From Telmatactis stephensoni (taxonomy: Eukaryota; Cnidaria; Anthozoa; Actiniaria; Isophelliidae): DNA of 64,000 nt. Below, piece by piece: positions 62,281-64,000 of this stretch. The stretch's first letter is position 1. Every line of letters begins with the position of its first letter. The notes under the pieces are model-generated. The model did not search any database. It was not told the DNA's origin and saw only the letters and a program-made list of their open reading frames with translations. The stretch lies in NCBI GenBank assembly GCA_029948255.1, contig JALIZF010001485.1, forward strand, positions 124,001 to 188,000, given 5' to 3'. Position numbers and translations under genes: made by a program.

Positions 62281-62886
62281 TTAATGATTTAGTTTTTGTT
62301 TGATTTCTTGCATGGCTTCGCTGTAGATTTTCTTGCGTAGTTCGGGATCGTCTTTTTTAAAAACTTCGACGCTTTTTTGTCGTATTTCATTTTTTAATTG
62401 CTCGTATTTATTTGACTCGGCCATAATTAAAGCAAATTCATTCTCATCAATTCTGTTATTATGCAAAGCTTTCGAAATTAAATCTGAAATCGTATTTATT
62501 TTGGATTTACACAATATTGTCGTTTTCTCGTGTTTCGAAACCTTCTTGGTCAATCGCTTAGTGGCCATAGTGGCGACGGCTGAAATAATTCCACAGAGTC
62601 CCCCAATCGCGCTTAGAGGGATTCCGACTATAATTCCGGGGCCCGTTAAAGACGTGGCAATCCCCGAACTTGTTAAAAGGGCTGATAAAGTACCGGAAGA
62701 TAAAGCAATGGCGTGGGTCACGGAGCGTGTTTTATTGTATTTTTTACGGACGCCGTCGTAATGTTTGACCTCGGCGCCTAATTCAGAAAGGATCATATTG
62801 ATTTTTTGAAGTCGAAAACTTTCTCCATCAGAGATGACAGGGTATAACGGCGGAGCAGAGGGTTCTTCTTGTATCACGTCGGTCAT
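62281..62886 (-). CDS. Small membrane protein with overlapping PSAP and PPLY motifs, virus-like element
   Basis: The product has 201 residues and the frame is intact. Residues 9-15 read PSAPPLY, which is a PSAP motif (known ligand of the ESCRT-I protein Tsg101) overlapping a PPxY motif (known ligand of Nedd4-type ubiquitin ligases). Residues 25-57 are charged and helical. Residues 58-109 form a long Gly/Ala/Ser/Ile-rich hydrophobic segment with a central PGIIVGIP turn, fitting two membrane helices in a hairpin. Residues 110-200 are Lys/Glu-rich and likely coiled coil. Similar proteins are, from memory, common in cnidarian genomes as uncharacterised proteins. The gene is transcribed towards the VLTF3-like gene and diverges from the next ORF across only 8 bp. 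A role in membrane remodelling or egress is inference; a captured host gene is the alternative. Confidence 0.65.
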   Translation of the reverse strand: MTDVIQEEPSAPPLYPVISDGESFRLQKINMILSELGAEVKHYDGVRKKYNKTRSVTHAIALSSGTLSALLTSSGIATSLTGPGIIVGIPLSAIGGLCGIISAVATMATKRLTKKVSKHEKTTILCKSKINTISDLISKALHNNRIDENEFALIMAESNKYEQLKNEIRQKSVEVFKKDDPELRKKIYSEAMQEIKQKLNH

Positions 62887-62897
62887 TATATATAATG
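62884..62897. promoter_or_regulatory. Bidirectional palindromic start-site promoter CATTATATATAATG
   Basis: This 14-bp perfect palindrome contains the start codons of both divergent genes (CAT at 62884-62886, ATG at 62895-62897) separated by TATATATA. The VLTF3-like gene has the related ATTATATAATG at its start (61338-61347). AT-rich elements merging into the ATG are typical of late promoters in poxvirus-like DNA viruses. Here the function is inferred from position and repetition. Confidence 0.5.
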
Positions 62898-64000
62898 GTA
62901 CAATACGAATGGCACAGATTTAGGACGGCCTACCCGCACGCCGATTTTAAAAAGTTCTCTGCCGGGCCTCAGAGCATCGAATTCGAACACGATGGAATTG
63001 CCGTCGATGTGTTTAGAGAAGATATTACGCCAGATGGGCCTTTTCCAACGGCAGTGCATCACTATGGCGACTCAAAATTAAATGCGGCGCTTTCAAAGGC
63101 CTTAGGACCTAGAGATCTTAAAGACCGCCATGAAACGCAGGCTAAAGCTCCTGGAGGTTTTCCTAAGGCTCTGGAGCTGACGAAGGCCACGTATGCCATA
63201 GGGATGGAGAAGCCAGCGGAGTTTGATGTGGATGCGATGGTGATTTATGTGGCGCCCGAAGAAAAGTTTACGATGAGGCCGCGGCGGATATTTACGGAGG
63301 TGGTGTTAAAACATACGACGGCGGCGGAGGCTCATAGGTGGTTGAGGGGGCCGGATATGAGTTATTGGCCGCAGCAACTTTCGTTTGCCCTGTGGTGTGC
63401 GACGGCGGGCTGTGGCGTTGGCGTAGAAATGCATTACGAAGCGAGGGTAGACTCGTTGCTGAAGTTTCATGTTCTTTTTACCACTCGGCGCATTCTATCG
63501 CAGATGTCTGTACCGCTGCCGGGGGATGGTTATTTTCACCCTCTAGAGAATAAATACGATAAAAGCGCTTATAATAGAATTTGCAGAGAGTTTCAGATTT
63601 CTCCTGATAGCGATTTTCGTTTGAAGGGCGAGAATGGAGGCCTGGGGAGAATCTATAAAAAAATATTTGGTCGTATGCACGATGTTACGGAGGCTTATGA
63701 CGCAAAGATGGACGGCAAAAATGTCTATCAGTGGCCCGGCGGCTTCTTTCATTTCAATGATGAAAGTGGCTCGTGGGGCGATCATGAGTTAGATCACATC
63801 TCGCCGCTGGAAAAGAAGCCTTATCTTTATTTTGCGCTAAGGAAGTCGAAGGGGCTTACCAAGGCGGGGCTGGCAAGGCTGAATCAGTCGATCGAGGCCT
63901 TTGTTTATACGGTGCTGGGGGCGCAGGTGAATACAAGGAGTAGTATTGTAGGCGATGCCGGCTCTGCTACAGAAACGAGAGCGGTGTTTTTGAAATTGTT
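62895..64000 (+). CDS. Long conserved ORF of the virus-like element, function unknown (incomplete at right edge)
   Basis: The frame is open from ATG 62895 to the window end, at least 368 codons with no stop and no intron. I cannot assign a function. It starts MVQYEWHRFRTAYPHADFKK and includes RGPDMSYWPQQLSFALWCAT (about residues 151-170), a short-Cys patch (CATAGCGVG), and near the visible end SIEAFVYTVLGAQVN and RSSIVGDAG. I recall closely similar uncharacterised proteins in many coral and Hydra genomes, so it looks like a conserved core gene of this element class and might be structural; that is inference. G+C is well above the host level. The start is set by the shared palindrome CATTATATATAATG with the divergent gene. 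Confidence 0.7.
   Translation, partial: MVQYEWHRFRTAYPHADFKKFSAGPQSIEFEHDGIAVDVFREDITPDGPFPTAVHHYGDSKLNAALSKALGPRDLKDRHETQAKAPGGFPKALELTKATYAIGMEKPAEFDVDAMVIYVAPEEKFTMRPRRIFTEVVLKHTTAAEAHRWLRGPDMSYWPQQLSFALWCATAGCGVGVEMHYEARVDSLLKFHVLFTTRRILSQMSVPLPGDGYFHPLENKYDKSAYNRICREFQISPDSDFRLKGENGGLGRIYKKIFGRMHDVTEAYDAKMDGKNVYQWPGGFFHFNDESGSWGDHELDHISPLEKKPYLYFALRKSKGLTKAGLARLNQSIEAFVYTVLGAQVNTRSSIVGDAGSATETRAVFLKL

Larger units (their letters stand above)
61182..64000 (+). mobile_element. Virus-like DNA element (VLTF3-encoding), left part, runs off the window
   Basis: Three compact intronless genes lie in under 3 kb (61345-61938 +, 62281-62886 -, 62895 onward +), with gaps as small as 8 bp. The coding part is clearly richer in G+C than the flanking host DNA, most obviously past 62900. 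The gene set (VLTF3-like late transcription factor, late-domain membrane protein, long unknown ORF) and the shared TATATAATG start contexts are typical of an integrated double-stranded DNA virus or a Polinton/adintovirus-like element. Capsid, DNA polymerase, integrase and ATPase genes are not seen in this part, so the class is not settled. The left edge is inferred from loss of similarity to copy A at 61181. An 11-bp inverted repeat (AGCAGCAGTAA at 61187, its complement at 61305) lies just inside. The right edge, and hence the terminal repeat and target duplication, is outside the window. Confidence 0.7.

Noticed and set aside
62333..62761. 142-codon + strand frame
   Set aside because: It is antisense to the membrane-protein gene at 62281-62886, which has the start motif and protein-like composition.

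Overview
The window looks like nuclear DNA of an anthozoan cnidarian, most likely a stony coral. It is AT-rich, its genes have many short exons with GT-AG introns, and it is packed with foldback/MITE-type elements, tRNA-derived SINEs, a Ty3/gypsy LTR element and CR1-type LINE remnants. The host assignment is inference from gene content and repeat style; no marker gene is present.

Layout. (1) 1764-18470, + strand: a 22-exon LAP-family gene (Erbin/Densin/Lano type) with N-terminal leucine-rich repeats, a Pro/Ser-rich linker and one C-terminal PDZ domain. All splice phases join and give 1070 residues. (2) 18471-22070: intergenic, made of nested inverted-repeat elements. (3) 22071-41671, + strand: a 4-exon neurexin-IV/CNTNAP-like cell-surface gene (758 residues: signal peptide, two LamG, one EGF, fibrinogen-like, one membrane span). 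Its 13.4-kb first intron holds a broken Ty3/gypsy element (23652-30025, two 765-bp LTRs), and its second intron holds a 79-bp minisatellite. (4) 43889-52472, + strand: a 4-exon gene for a small secreted or membrane-anchored EGF protein (237 residues) with an N-terminal domain I do not recognise. (5) 52665-53760, - strand: a truncated CR1-like reverse transcriptase. (6) 53787-61181: a second, diverged copy of 43889-50568, including a second signal-peptide exon (54942-55008). It has its own set of transposon insertions. (7) 61182-64000: the beginning of a virus-like DNA element. It has a VLTF3-like late transcription factor gene, a convergent gene for a small membrane protein with overlapping PSAP and PPLY motifs, and a long ORF that runs off the window.

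How it fits together. LAP proteins are basolateral scaffolds and CNTNAP/Nrx-IV proteins are adhesion receptors of cell junctions, so the first two genes have related roles, but nothing in the sequence shows that they work together. The third gene was tandemly duplicated. The similarity of the second copy to the first stops at 61181, where the virus-like element begins, in the intron that should precede exon 2 of the second paralog. The most novel part is 61182-64000. All three of its genes start inside a TATATAATG context, two of them diverge from a single 14-bp palindrome, and the convergent spacer carries a duplicated 40-bp block of stacked palindromes with a perfect CArG box.
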